Assembly: GCA_021372615.1 (NCBI GenBank)
Contig: JAJFUB010000028.1
Coordinates: 1 to 53,012 of the forward strand
Length of the DNA stretch: 53,012 nt
Source: a bacterium
GTDB taxonomy: Bacteria > Armatimonadota > Zipacnadia > Zipacnadales > UBA11051
Reading direction: 5' to 3'
Shown here one piece after another: positions 33,791-41,335 of this stretch (the stretch's first letter is position 1; every line of letters begins with the position of its first letter). The notes beneath the pieces were generated by a model, which had not been told where the DNA came from, ran no database searches, and saw only the letters and a program-made list of their open reading frames with translations. A program made the position numbers and the translations under genes.

Positions 33791-34970
33791 GGAAGGCGGG
33801 CCTGCCGGCGAGTATGTCTCCATCGGCGGACGCGAGCCAGCGTTTGTGCCCTATGCGCTGCCGCCGCGCCTGGTTTGGTCGCCCGGCCTGCTGAATGACC
33901 TGGCCGAAGCGGCGCGGTCGCTGGGAGTGCTGGAAGGCTTCAGCCACGTGTCGGACTTCTCGCAGTACATGCCCGGCCCTCGACTGCTGCTGTCACCCCT
34001 GCTGCAGCTGGAGGCACTATCCAGTTCGCGGATCGAGGGCACGGTCACGACCCTTGAGGAGATCCTGCGAGCACTCAGCGGCGACAGGACCGACGTGGCG
34101 TCCGGAACCGTCGAGGTCCTCAACTACCTCGACGCGCTGGAACTGGGAATGGCGGCACTCCGCCGTCGGCCGCTCAACCTCGACCTCGTCCGTGAACTGC
34201 ACCGGGAACTGCTGAAGAGCGCGCGCGGCCACGACCGCACGCCGGGCGAGTACCGACAGCGGCAGGTCTACATCGGGAACCCGCGGGTCGGGCGACTGAG
34301 CTACGTCCCGCCCCCGCCTGAACGCCTGCCCGGACTCCTGGCGGACTGGGAGCGGTTCCTCCTGCAGGATGACAACCTGCCGCCGCTGCTGAAGTGCGCT
34401 CTGCTGCATGTGCAGTTCGAGATGATCCACCCCTTCAGCGACGGGAACGGCCGTACCGGGAGGCTCATCATGAGCCTGTACCTGGTGCAGCGAGGCTATC
34501 TGAGCCAGCCGTTGCTCTATCTGAGTGGCTACCTGGAGCGCAACCGGGCGGAGTACTACACGCGGCTGCAGGCAGTAAGTCGTCGCGCCGACTGGCAGGG
34601 ATGGACTAGCTTCCTGCTCCGAGGCATCGCGGCGCAGGCTCAGCACACCGTGGAGGTGTGCCGCAACCTCATCGCCCTCCGCGACTCGCTGCGGGCGGCC
34701 CTGACACAAGCCCGCGTCTCAGCCACGGCGATGAGACTGCTGGATCTGCTGTTCGAGAACCCCTACACGAGTGTCCCGGTGGCCGCCCAGCGTCTGGACG
34801 TCACATACCCCACCGCGCAGTTGGCGTTGCGCAGTCTCGAGCGGATGGGCCTCGTGATCGAGTACACCGGGCGACGACGGCGCAATCGCCGCTTCCGCGC
34901 CGACGGCATCATCGCGGCGATTCGGGCGGAAGAGGAGCAGGTGCCCGGGGCCCGGGCTGACACGGAGTAA
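33783..34970 (+). CDS. Fic family protein with canonical motif
   Basis: A 395-residue Fic protein, a probable AMP-transferring or related enzyme. The active-site motif HPFSDGNGRTGR (His216-Arg227) is complete. The inhibitory motif SSSRIEG (Ser81, Glu85) lies in the N-terminal helix, so activity is expected to be autoinhibited until Glu85 moves. Residues ~300-395 form a winged-helix-like domain (TSVPVAAQRLDVTYPTAQLA) with a basic tail (YTGRRRRNRRFRADG) that may bind DNA. AAGGA is 8 bases before the ATG. It has its own promoter (33701-33730). hydF begins 5 bases after its stop, so the two are co-transcribed. A role as a toxin or transcription-linked regulator is possible. Confidence 0.93.
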   Translation: MREEGGPAGEYVSIGGREPAFVPYALPPRLVWSPGLLNDLAEAARSLGVLEGFSHVSDFSQYMPGPRLLLSPLLQLEALSSSRIEGTVTTLEEILRALSGDRTDVASGTVEVLNYLDALELGMAALRRRPLNLDLVRELHRELLKSARGHDRTPGEYRQRQVYIGNPRVGRLSYVPPPPERLPGLLADWERFLLQDDNLPPLLKCALLHVQFEMIHPFSDGNGRTGRLIMSLYLVQRGYLSQPLLYLSGYLERNRAEYYTRLQAVSRRADWQGWTSFLLRGIAAQAQHTVEVCRNLIALRDSLRAALTQARVSATAMRLLDLLFENPYTSVPVAAQRLDVTYPTAQLALRSLERMGLVIEYTGRRRRNRRFRADGIIAAIRAEEEQVPGARADTE

Positions 34971-34975
34971 TGGCC

Positions 34976-36286
34976 ATGCTATCCACCCCCAAAGGCTTCC
35001 GCCTTCACATCGGCCTCTTTGGCCGGCGTAATGTCGGCAAGTCGTCCATCCTCAATGCCCTCACCCGGCAGGATGTCTCCATCGTCTCCGACGTGGCCGG
35101 CACGACCACCGACCCCGTCGAGAAGCCCATGGAGCTGCTGCCGCTCGGGCCCGTGCTGTTCATTGACACCGCCGGCATTGACGATGTCGGCGCGCTCGGC
35201 GAGATGCGCGTGGCGCGGACGAAGCAGATCTTCGACCGGTGCGACCTCGGCGTCATCATCGTCGGCATGGAGCGCGGCTCTCCAGAGCCGCCTTCGCCGG
35301 CCTGCGGCTCTGGAGAGCCGCGGTCCAGTGACTTCGGCCCCTTCGAGGAGGAGATCCTCAAGGAGCTGCAGCAACGCCAGATCCCCGTCATCATCGTGCT
35401 CAACAAGGCGGACCTCGGCGCGCCCGACCAGGCCCTGCTGGACCGCTTCAAGGCCGCCAAGATCCCGGTGGTGCAGACCGTCGCGGTGCAGGGCCAGGGC
35501 CTCCCCGAGCTGCGCGAGGCGCTCATCAAACACGCGCCCGAGGACTTCATCAACATGCCCTCGATCATGGGCGACCTGCTGCCGGCCGGGGAGTTGGCGG
35601 TGCTGGTCGTGCCCATTGATCTGGAGGCCCCCAAAGGCCGGCTGATTCTGCCGCAGGTCAACGCCATCCGCGACGTGCTGGATGTGGACGCCTACTGCAT
35701 GGTCGTCAAGGAGCGCGAGCTGCGCGACGCGCTGGAGCGCCTCAACCGCCCGCCGGCCATCGTTGTCACCGACAGCCAGGGCTTCCTGAAGGTCGCCGGC
35801 GACACCCCGCCCGAGATCCCCATGACCTCGTTCTCGATCCTCTTCGCCCGCTACCGGGGCGATCTGTTCGAGTTCGTGCGGGGCGCGCTGACCATAGACC
35901 GCCTCAAGCCCGGCGACCGCATTCTGATCGCCGAGGCCTGCTCGCACCACCCCATTGGCGAGGACATCGGCACCGTCAAGATCCCGCGCTGGCTGACCCA
36001 GTACGTCGGCGGCAAGCTGGAGTTCGACAATGTGCAGGGGCACGACTTCCCCGATGACGTGACACCCTATCGGCTCATCGTCCACTGTGGGTCATGCATG
36101 TGGAACCGGCGCGAGATGCTGTCGCGCATTCTACGCTGCCGCCAGCAGGGCGTACCGATCACCAACTACGGGGTCACGATCGCGTATAGCCTGGGGATCT
36201 TCGAGCGCGCGCTGGGGCCGTTCCCGTCGGCGCTGGAGGAGTACCGCCGCTTCCGGCGGGAGCAGGTGGGGAAGCGGAAGGCGTAG
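34976..36286 (+). CDS. hydF: [FeFe]-hydrogenase maturation GTPase HydF
   Basis: HydF is the GTPase scaffold that assembles the 2Fe subcluster before it is passed to the hydrogenase, working with HydE and HydG. The 436-residue product has the G1 loop GRRNVGKS (residues 16-23), the G2/G3 region (DVAGTTTDPVEK, FIDTAGIDD), NKAD, and the [4Fe-4S] ligands Cys322-x-His324, His370-Cys371-x2-Cys374 (HCGSC). Residues ~100-116 are an in-frame insert encoded by a 48-bp palindrome, not expected in the family. Start ATG 34976 has CGGAG 8 bases upstream; an ATG at 34970 overlaps the Fic stop. No hydrogenase, hydE or hydG is in the window. Confidence 0.94.
   Translation: MLSTPKGFRLHIGLFGRRNVGKSSILNALTRQDVSIVSDVAGTTTDPVEKPMELLPLGPVLFIDTAGIDDVGALGEMRVARTKQIFDRCDLGVIIVGMERGSPEPPSPACGSGEPRSSDFGPFEEEILKELQQRQIPVIIVLNKADLGAPDQALLDRFKAAKIPVVQTVAVQGQGLPELREALIKHAPEDFINMPSIMGDLLPAGELAVLVVPIDLEAPKGRLILPQVNAIRDVLDVDAYCMVVKERELRDALERLNRPPAIVVTDSQGFLKVAGDTPPEIPMTSFSILFARYRGDLFEFVRGALTIDRLKPGDRILIAEACSHHPIGEDIGTVKIPRWLTQYVGGKLEFDNVQGHDFPDDVTPYRLIVHCGSCMWNRREMLSRILRCRQQGVPITNYGVTIAYSLGIFERALGPFPSALEEYRRFRREQVGKRKA
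35274..35321. repeat. 48-bp palindromic element inside hydF
   Basis: Two 18-base units (35274-35291, 35304-35321) are exact reverse complements separated by 12 bases. Each unit is itself nearly palindromic (GCGGCTCT-CC-AGAGCCGC). The 48 bases are 16 codons, so hydF stays in frame. The 15-mer AGCGCGGCTCTCCAG at 35271-35285 recurs at 45966-45980. Confidence 0.75.
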
Positions 36287-36314
36287 CCGCCCCGACCGGG
36301 AGAGCCCGTGTGGC

Positions 36315-38432
36315 CTACCGCACCAGCACCGCCGCCTCGCCGCTGCGCAACCGCACCGTCGTCACGGCCTCCCCTGGCGTCCCGTCGGCGCTGAGCGGGC
36401 GGAGCGGCGCGGGCAGGGGCACCTCCCGGGCCGTGTCATCGCCCCAGTCCCCCGCGAACGGCCGCAGCAGCACCAGCCCGCGCTCGAAGTCGCGCCCGTA
36501 CACCGAACAGGTGGCGTCCGCCCCCTCCACCAGCGCCAGGTCGTCGAACCAGGCCGTGCCCTTCGTGCCGTAGAGGCGGAAGTTGATGCGGCCATGGGTG
36601 CCGGCGCCGGTGGTGAAGCTCACGCTGTGGCGGCGCCAGTCGCTGGTCCCCGTCGCGACGATGAAGCCCCCGCCGGTCATGCCCTCGAAGCCGTATGGGT
36701 ACACCTGCGCCCCCTGCCCGCCGATCCCCTCGGTCCTGATCCATGCCGACAGCGTGTAGGTCGTCCGGGGCTTGAGGTCCACCCAGAGCTTGCTGAAGTT
36801 GTTGATCGTGTCGGAGTCGCTGGCAATCCGCGCCGACTGGCGGCCGCCGTGCCTGACCTGCGAATCCAGCGCCACCGGCTCGACGATCTCCCAGCCGTCG
36901 GGCTTGCCGTCGCCGTCGGCGTCCTGCTCGAAGCTACCGTTGGTGAGCACATTGGCGCCGGGGGCCTCGCGCGGCTCCTCGTGGTGGAACAGGCGCAGGG
37001 GGCCCTGCGGCCGGCCCAGGTCGGTGTCGGCCGCGCCGACCCACTGCCGCTCCGACTTGGTGTACGGGTGCTGCCCGCGGCCGAAGTACGTGTAGTCGCC
37101 AGCCGCCAGATAGTACGCCGCGAGACCGAACAACTGGTCGCGCTCCGGGCTGACGGGCACCTTGACGCCGAACTCCCCGAACTCCGGGTCGTAGATGCCG
37201 TTGACCTGGCACATCTGGACCTTGCCCCGCCGGTCCAGGCTGGTGACGGTCTCCAGCCGCTGGAGCAACTGCGACTCGCTGAGACTGATGTTCAGCCAGT
37301 TCTCCCATTCCACGCCGTCAATCACGAAGGGCGTAGCCGACCAGCCGTTGGCGGTGACGAGCGCATCGGGGTGCGCGATCTTGATGCGCGCCAGGATCAT
37401 CTGCATGGCCCGCAGCCACGCGCCATCGGCCTGCGCCGCCAGCGAGAACTCCACCAGCGGGCTGCCGCGCCCGGCGGGCACCGTCGCGGGCGTCGTATCA
37501 ATGAAGAGGCCACTCGACTTCTCCAGGAACGCACTGACATAGCGGGTGGCGATGAACTCCTGGTAGTCGGGGTCCGCCACATTCACTACGAAGTCATCCG
37601 CGGGCGGCCCCCAGTAGTAGATGGGGATGCGGGCCTGGCGCAGCTCGCGGGCGCTGGCCTGCGGGTTGGCCCGTTGGGCGAACTCGGCGTCGTCCACGCG
37701 GCCGTCGCCGTTGCGGTCGTTGGCCGGGTCCCAGCCGGGGACCATCCGCTCCTCGATGGGCCGGTCGGCTCGCTCCGCCCCGACGTGCAACTTGCACGGT
37801 GTGTCCTGGGCGTAGTGGGCGAACATGCGCTCGGGGATGCCGGCCCGGGTGAGGCCCTTCTCGACGCAGAACTGCTCGAGGTCCTTCGCCTTCTGGGAGG
37901 GGACGACGAGGGTGGCGACGAGGCAGTAGCTGACCGTGATGATGTTCGGGTCGCGCTCGCGCGCCGCCGCCAGAAACGTCAGGTCATAGCGCTGTGCCAC
38001 GACCTCGAGGTCGCTGCCAAAGTTGAGGAAGGCGCGCAGGTGGGGACGCTTGCGGGGGAGGACGCGCGGCTTGAGAGCAAACCGTTGCGGGACGCAGAAG
38101 GAACTGGCGTCCTGTCCCTCCCAGGTCTGCACGGCCCACCAGAGCGTCTGCCCCGGCGGCAGCGGCGTCCCCGCGTATTCGGCAATGGGCAGCGCCGTCG
38201 CGACCCGTCCCGTATCCCACAGGTCCCCGCGGCCCTGCCGGATGAGGCCCTCGGTCGTGGCGACGATGACGCGATAGGCCGTCTGCCCCGGGGCCTGCCA
38301 GAAGAACTCCGGGCAGATGTCCGGCACGGCCATGTTGTCCGTGCGCCACTCGCACAACATGCCGGCGGGCGGGGCGGACCAGGCGGGGCTACAGGCGCAC
38401 ACGCAGAGCAGCAGAGCCATCGGGTATCTCAC
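36315..38432 (-). CDS. Secreted rhamnosidase-N-like/GH-like fusion protein
   Basis: A 705-residue exported protein. The signal peptide ends near residue 19 (CSPAWSA). An N-terminal domain (~25-120) resembles alpha-L-rhamnosidase N-terminal or fibronectin-like domains (FFWQAPGQTAYRVIVATTEG). A barrel-like middle (~130-460, with GDPDYQEF-like VADPDYQEF and GLFIDTTPATVPAGR) is followed by a carbohydrate-binding-like module (~490-640). Two EF-hand-like loops (DRNGDGRVDDAEF, DADGDGKPDGW) suggest Ca2+ binding. The catalytic family is not recognised. GTG start at 38430-38432 with CGGAGGA 7 bases upstream; the ATG 12 bases later is the alternative. It is convergent to hydF (28-base gap). Confidence 0.65.
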   Translation of the reverse strand: MRYPMALLLCVCACSPAWSAPPAGMLCEWRTDNMAVPDICPEFFWQAPGQTAYRVIVATTEGLIRQGRGDLWDTGRVATALPIAEYAGTPLPPGQTLWWAVQTWEGQDASSFCVPQRFALKPRVLPRKRPHLRAFLNFGSDLEVVAQRYDLTFLAAARERDPNIITVSYCLVATLVVPSQKAKDLEQFCVEKGLTRAGIPERMFAHYAQDTPCKLHVGAERADRPIEERMVPGWDPANDRNGDGRVDDAEFAQRANPQASARELRQARIPIYYWGPPADDFVVNVADPDYQEFIATRYVSAFLEKSSGLFIDTTPATVPAGRGSPLVEFSLAAQADGAWLRAMQMILARIKIAHPDALVTANGWSATPFVIDGVEWENWLNISLSESQLLQRLETVTSLDRRGKVQMCQVNGIYDPEFGEFGVKVPVSPERDQLFGLAAYYLAAGDYTYFGRGQHPYTKSERQWVGAADTDLGRPQGPLRLFHHEEPREAPGANVLTNGSFEQDADGDGKPDGWEIVEPVALDSQVRHGGRQSARIASDSDTINNFSKLWVDLKPRTTYTLSAWIRTEGIGGQGAQVYPYGFEGMTGGGFIVATGTSDWRRHSVSFTTGAGTHGRINFRLYGTKGTAWFDDLALVEGADATCSVYGRDFERGLVLLRPFAGDWGDDTAREVPLPAPLRPLSADGTPGEAVTTVRLRSGEAAVLVR

Positions 38433-38450
38433 CGTGAGGTCCTCCGGGAC

Positions 38451-39200
38451 TCAGATGTCGTTGTGTTCCAGCACCCTCTCCCGCACCGCCGCGAAGTCGC
38501 TCTCACCCTCGCGCGCGATCTGCTGGACGGCCGCCAGGCGCTGCTCGTACTCGGCCTCTCCGACGCCCAGCAGCGGCAGCAGGCACGACGGCCCCTGCCG
38601 CACGATCGTGCCCTGCCCGTTGAGGGCGAAGGCCAGCCGATGGCCCTCCTCCGTCGCCTCGTACAGCAACGCCACGCGGCGCTGCCGGCCGGGCAGGAGG
38701 TGGATGAACAGGATCAGGCCGACACCGTTGAGCGTCTCCGGCGTCACCTGCAGCGGCGGCGCGCACAGGATGTCCTGCAGCTCCTCCAGCGTATCGGCAT
38801 GGAGGCACGAGGCCACGCGGTCGCCGGCGCTCCGCAGGGCCAGGAAGTCCGGCACGTCGCTCCCCCAGATGTAGCCGTACCAGTGGCCCGCGCCGATCTC
38901 GTGGGCCAGGTGACACCGGGGCGCGCCCTGGATCCCGACCGTCCCCGGCTGCCAGGTGACGATGCGCTCGGCGCACGGCAGGAGCATGAGCAGGTTGGCC
39001 AGCACGGTGCTCTTGCCCGCCCCGCCGGGGCGGGCGGCCGTCAGGAAGGACGCGCCATGGGCGATGGCCGTCCAGCAGTGGGCGACCATCTCCGCCGACA
39101 TCGTGCCGGCGGAGATCAGGTCCACGAAGCTGAGGGTGCGTCCGCCCCGCTGGTTGAGACTCTCGATCTCGCGCAGGTTGTGTTGCTGTAGTGCGTACAT
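38451..39200 (-). CDS. Stand-alone secretion-ATPase-like P-loop protein
   Basis: A 249-residue protein resembling the core of type II/IV secretion or Flp-pilus ATPases (CpaF/VirB11 type). It has a P-loop-like RPGGAGKST (Lys63, Ser64) in which the usual first Gly is Arg57. LLPCAERIVTW and ASCLHADTLEEL recall the equivalent CpaF strands and the LHAN region. Walker B and the Arg finger motif are degenerate or missing, so activity may be altered. Start: ATG 39200 with GGAA upstream; ATG 39227 is the alternative. It has no secretion partners nearby and lies between a secreted GH-like gene and a permease. Function inferred only at fold level. Confidence 0.55.
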   Translation of the reverse strand: MYALQQHNLREIESLNQRGGRTLSFVDLISAGTMSAEMVAHCWTAIAHGASFLTAARPGGAGKSTVLANLLMLLPCAERIVTWQPGTVGIQGAPRCHLAHEIGAGHWYGYIWGSDVPDFLALRSAGDRVASCLHADTLEELQDILCAPPLQVTPETLNGVGLILFIHLLPGRQRRVALLYEATEEGHRLAFALNGQGTIVRQGPSCLLPLLGVGEAEYEQRLAAVQQIAREGESDFAAVRERVLEHNDI

Positions 39201-39264
39201 GGCAGTTCCGGTAGTCGCGCCACTCATGGCGCGGAACGTGTGGTGGGCGCGATGAGCCGCGCCG

Positions 39265-40062
39265 CTACTTGAGCAGAGACCAGGCCAGGACTCCGGCGGC
39301 CATCACGAGGACGGCATAGACCGACAGGCGGAAGGCATGCTCGTTCATCCGGTAGTGTGTGTGCGTCCCGATCCACATGCCCACGAGCGTGGCAGGCAGA
39401 CACAGGAGATTGAGCCACAGTTGCGTCTGGTCGAGGCGGCCCGTGGCGAGGAAGACCCCCACGAGGATGGTGTCGAGAACCAGCCAGACCATGGACAGCG
39501 TGGCGCGGAAGACGCTCTTGTCGCGCATGGCGCGGTCGGCATAGACGACAATGGGCGGGCCACCGGTGCCGAAGGCCCCGTTCATGATGCCGCCCACGGG
39601 GACCAGGAAGGTGAACCAGCGGGCCGGGCGGCGCGCCGCGGTCGGCGCGTCCGGGGCGTCCGCGCCCACGCGCTGTGCGTCCGGGACCTCCGCGGTCGCG
39701 CGGCGGCTTTCCCGCACCAGCCCCTCGGCGCCGACGCTGCCCATGAAGGCCACCAGGGTCCAGCGCAGGGCGTGCTCGGGCAGCGTGCCCGCCAGCCACA
39801 GCCCCACCGGCTGCCCCGCCGCCCCCAACAGCAGTATCTTCCCGCACTCGCGCCAGTCGATGTGACGGTGCGACTCCCACACCATCAGCGCCGCCAGCAC
39901 CCACGCCTGCACCACCAGCAGCGGCACCGCGCGGTGCAGGCCCAGCAGCAGGATCACGAAGGGCAGAGCGAGGACATTGGAGCCGAACCCCGTCACACCT
40001 TGTTGGAAGTTGCCAAGCAGGACGATGAGGCCGACGATGACGTAGCGGGTGACTTCAGACAT
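39265..40062 (-). CDS. TauE/SafE family sulfite exporter-like permease
   Basis: A 265-residue inner-membrane protein with about eight hydrophobic segments. The family's two inverted halves are visible: the N-terminal half begins VIVGLIVLLGNFQQGVTGFG, and the C-terminal half has VGGIMNGAFGTGGPPIVVY, whose GxxxGxFGxGGPP loop is a hallmark. A hydrophilic linker (~115-145) is long and alanine-rich. Relatives export sulfite, sulfoacetate or other organic anions. Start ATG 40060-40062; an in-frame GTG 6 bases upstream is the alternative, and no strong ribosome-binding site was seen. It is divergent from the Gfo/Idh gene. Confidence 0.88.
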   Translation of the reverse strand: MSEVTRYVIVGLIVLLGNFQQGVTGFGSNVLALPFVILLLGLHRAVPLLVVQAWVLAALMVWESHRHIDWRECGKILLLGAAGQPVGLWLAGTLPEHALRWTLVAFMGSVGAEGLVRESRRATAEVPDAQRVGADAPDAPTAARRPARWFTFLVPVGGIMNGAFGTGGPPIVVYADRAMRDKSVFRATLSMVWLVLDTILVGVFLATGRLDQTQLWLNLLCLPATLVGMWIGTHTHYRMNEHAFRLSVYAVLVMAAGVLAWSLLK

Positions 40063-40166
40063 GGGCACAGGCGACTTCGTCGCTGCCCGGCGCCTGACCT
40101 GCAGGAGGGCTGCGCTGACAGGACGCGAACATACCCAGCACAGCGATAACGCGCGAGGTGGTCAGC

Positions 40167-41183
40167 ATGGAGGAACTCCGAGTCTGTGTCATCGGCTGCG
40201 GGCAGCTCGGGCAGGTCCACGCCCGCAACTGGCCGCACGTCCCGAGCGCTCGCGTCGTGGCGGTGGCCGACCCGTGGGAGGAGCGCGCCCGCGCCCTGGG
40301 CGAGGAGTTGGGCTGCCCCTGGTTCGCCAGCGCTGAGGAGGCGCTGGGCGTCGACGGCGTCAACGCCGCCTCCGTGGCCGTACCATCGGCGGTCCATCGC
40401 CAGTGCACCGTGGCGGCCCTGGAAGCCGGCTGCCATGTGATCTGCGAGAAGCCCATCGCGCTGTCGCTGGACGACGGGCGGGCGATGATCCGCCTGGCGC
40501 AGCAGCGGGGCCTGACCCTCGCCTTCGGCTTCTGCAAGCGCTTCATGGGGCAGGTGCAGACCGTGCGGGACCTGGTGCAGGGCGGCCAGCTGGGCCGGCC
40601 GGTGATGTACCGCCATGTCAGCGCCTGGGAAATCCGGCCCAAGCCGTGGATCATGGACCGGAACCTCGGCGGGGGCCCAATCTTCGACATCAGTTGCCAC
40701 TACACCGACCAGTGGCGGGTCATCTTCGGCAGCGACCCCGTGCGCGTGAAGGCCTCCGGCCTGACGATCATGCAGGACTCGCCGGACAAGCCGGACATTG
40801 ACCCGCAGGTGGACAGCTTCGCGATGACCGTCGAGTATGCGTCCGGCGACATCGGCGTGCTCTCGATGACCTGGGGCCTGCCCAAGGGCGTGACGGGCCA
40901 GACGCTGGAGGATTGCCTGGGGCCGCTCGGGCTGCTGAAGATCGAGAACGCGAAGGTCGAGCGGCTGGGCGCGGGCGGGGAGAAGGAAGCCTTCGAGAAC
41001 CTGAATACGGACATGCACCCGGGGCAACTGAACGCCTTCGCTGCCGCGATCCGCGAGGGCCGGCCCGTGGCCGCCTCGGGCGAGGACGGCCTGTGGGCCC
41101 TGCAGACCTCGCTGGCAGCGCTGCGATCCATCGAGACCGGTGAGGCGGTGGCCGTGGCCGAACCGTGGGAGGACCCGGCCTAG
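40167..41183 (+). CDS. Gfo/Idh/MocA family oxidoreductase, second copy
   Basis: A 338-residue NAD(P)-dependent sugar dehydrogenase-like enzyme. Rossmann motif VIGCGQLGQVHARNW (GxGxxG), the family EKP (VICEKPIALS), and the substrate strand GGGPIFDISCHYTDQW, with the catalytic-type Asp/His pair, are clear. ATG 40167 has GAGG 8 bases upstream; the GTG at 40158 is less likely. It is divergent from a permease gene that may move a related compound. The substrate is unknown. Only moderately similar to the protein at 56-1039. Confidence 0.92.
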   Translation: MEELRVCVIGCGQLGQVHARNWPHVPSARVVAVADPWEERARALGEELGCPWFASAEEALGVDGVNAASVAVPSAVHRQCTVAALEAGCHVICEKPIALSLDDGRAMIRLAQQRGLTLAFGFCKRFMGQVQTVRDLVQGGQLGRPVMYRHVSAWEIRPKPWIMDRNLGGGPIFDISCHYTDQWRVIFGSDPVRVKASGLTIMQDSPDKPDIDPQVDSFAMTVEYASGDIGVLSMTWGLPKGVTGQTLEDCLGPLGLLKIENAKVERLGAGGEKEAFENLNTDMHPGQLNAFAAAIREGRPVAASGEDGLWALQTSLAALRSIETGEAVAVAEPWEDPA

Positions 41184-41335
41184 ACTCTACCTGCCGACAC
41201 ACACCGCCACGTTACCGAACTCGGCCTTGGCCCACATCCACAGCCCGGAGAAGCGCGGGCGCAGAGGCAGGATTCTGGCACGGTAGTGGGCAATGATGGT
41301 GAAGAGGGCGACCAGAATCCCAGGAGGGCGGAACG
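41184..41335 (+). promoter_or_regulatory. Leader region of the glycine-rich lipoprotein
   Basis: The 152-base gap holds a perfect 9-bp inverted repeat, GGATTCTGG (41270-41278) and CCAGAATCC (41312-41320), immediately upstream of the AGGAGGG ribosome-binding site at about 41322. It could fold in the leader and affect translation. A sigma-54-like TGGCAC occurs at 41275 but with wrong spacing. No sigma-70 promoter was obvious. Confidence 0.4.

Noticed and set aside
31483-34970. A complete toxin-antitoxin module formed by the Fic genes
   Set aside because: Both Fic proteins carry their own N-terminal inhibitory motif and no separate small antitoxin gene is present, so a classical two-gene module is not supported.
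36087-39191. A 1034-codon + strand frame overlapping hydF and two minus-strand genes
   Set aside because: Low-complexity antisense translation. The genes opposite have ribosome-binding sites and domain motifs.
41275-41292. Sigma-54-like promoter (TGGCAC...) before the lipoprotein gene
   Set aside because: The spacing between the GG and GC elements is 11, not 10 bases, and no activator gene or site is near.
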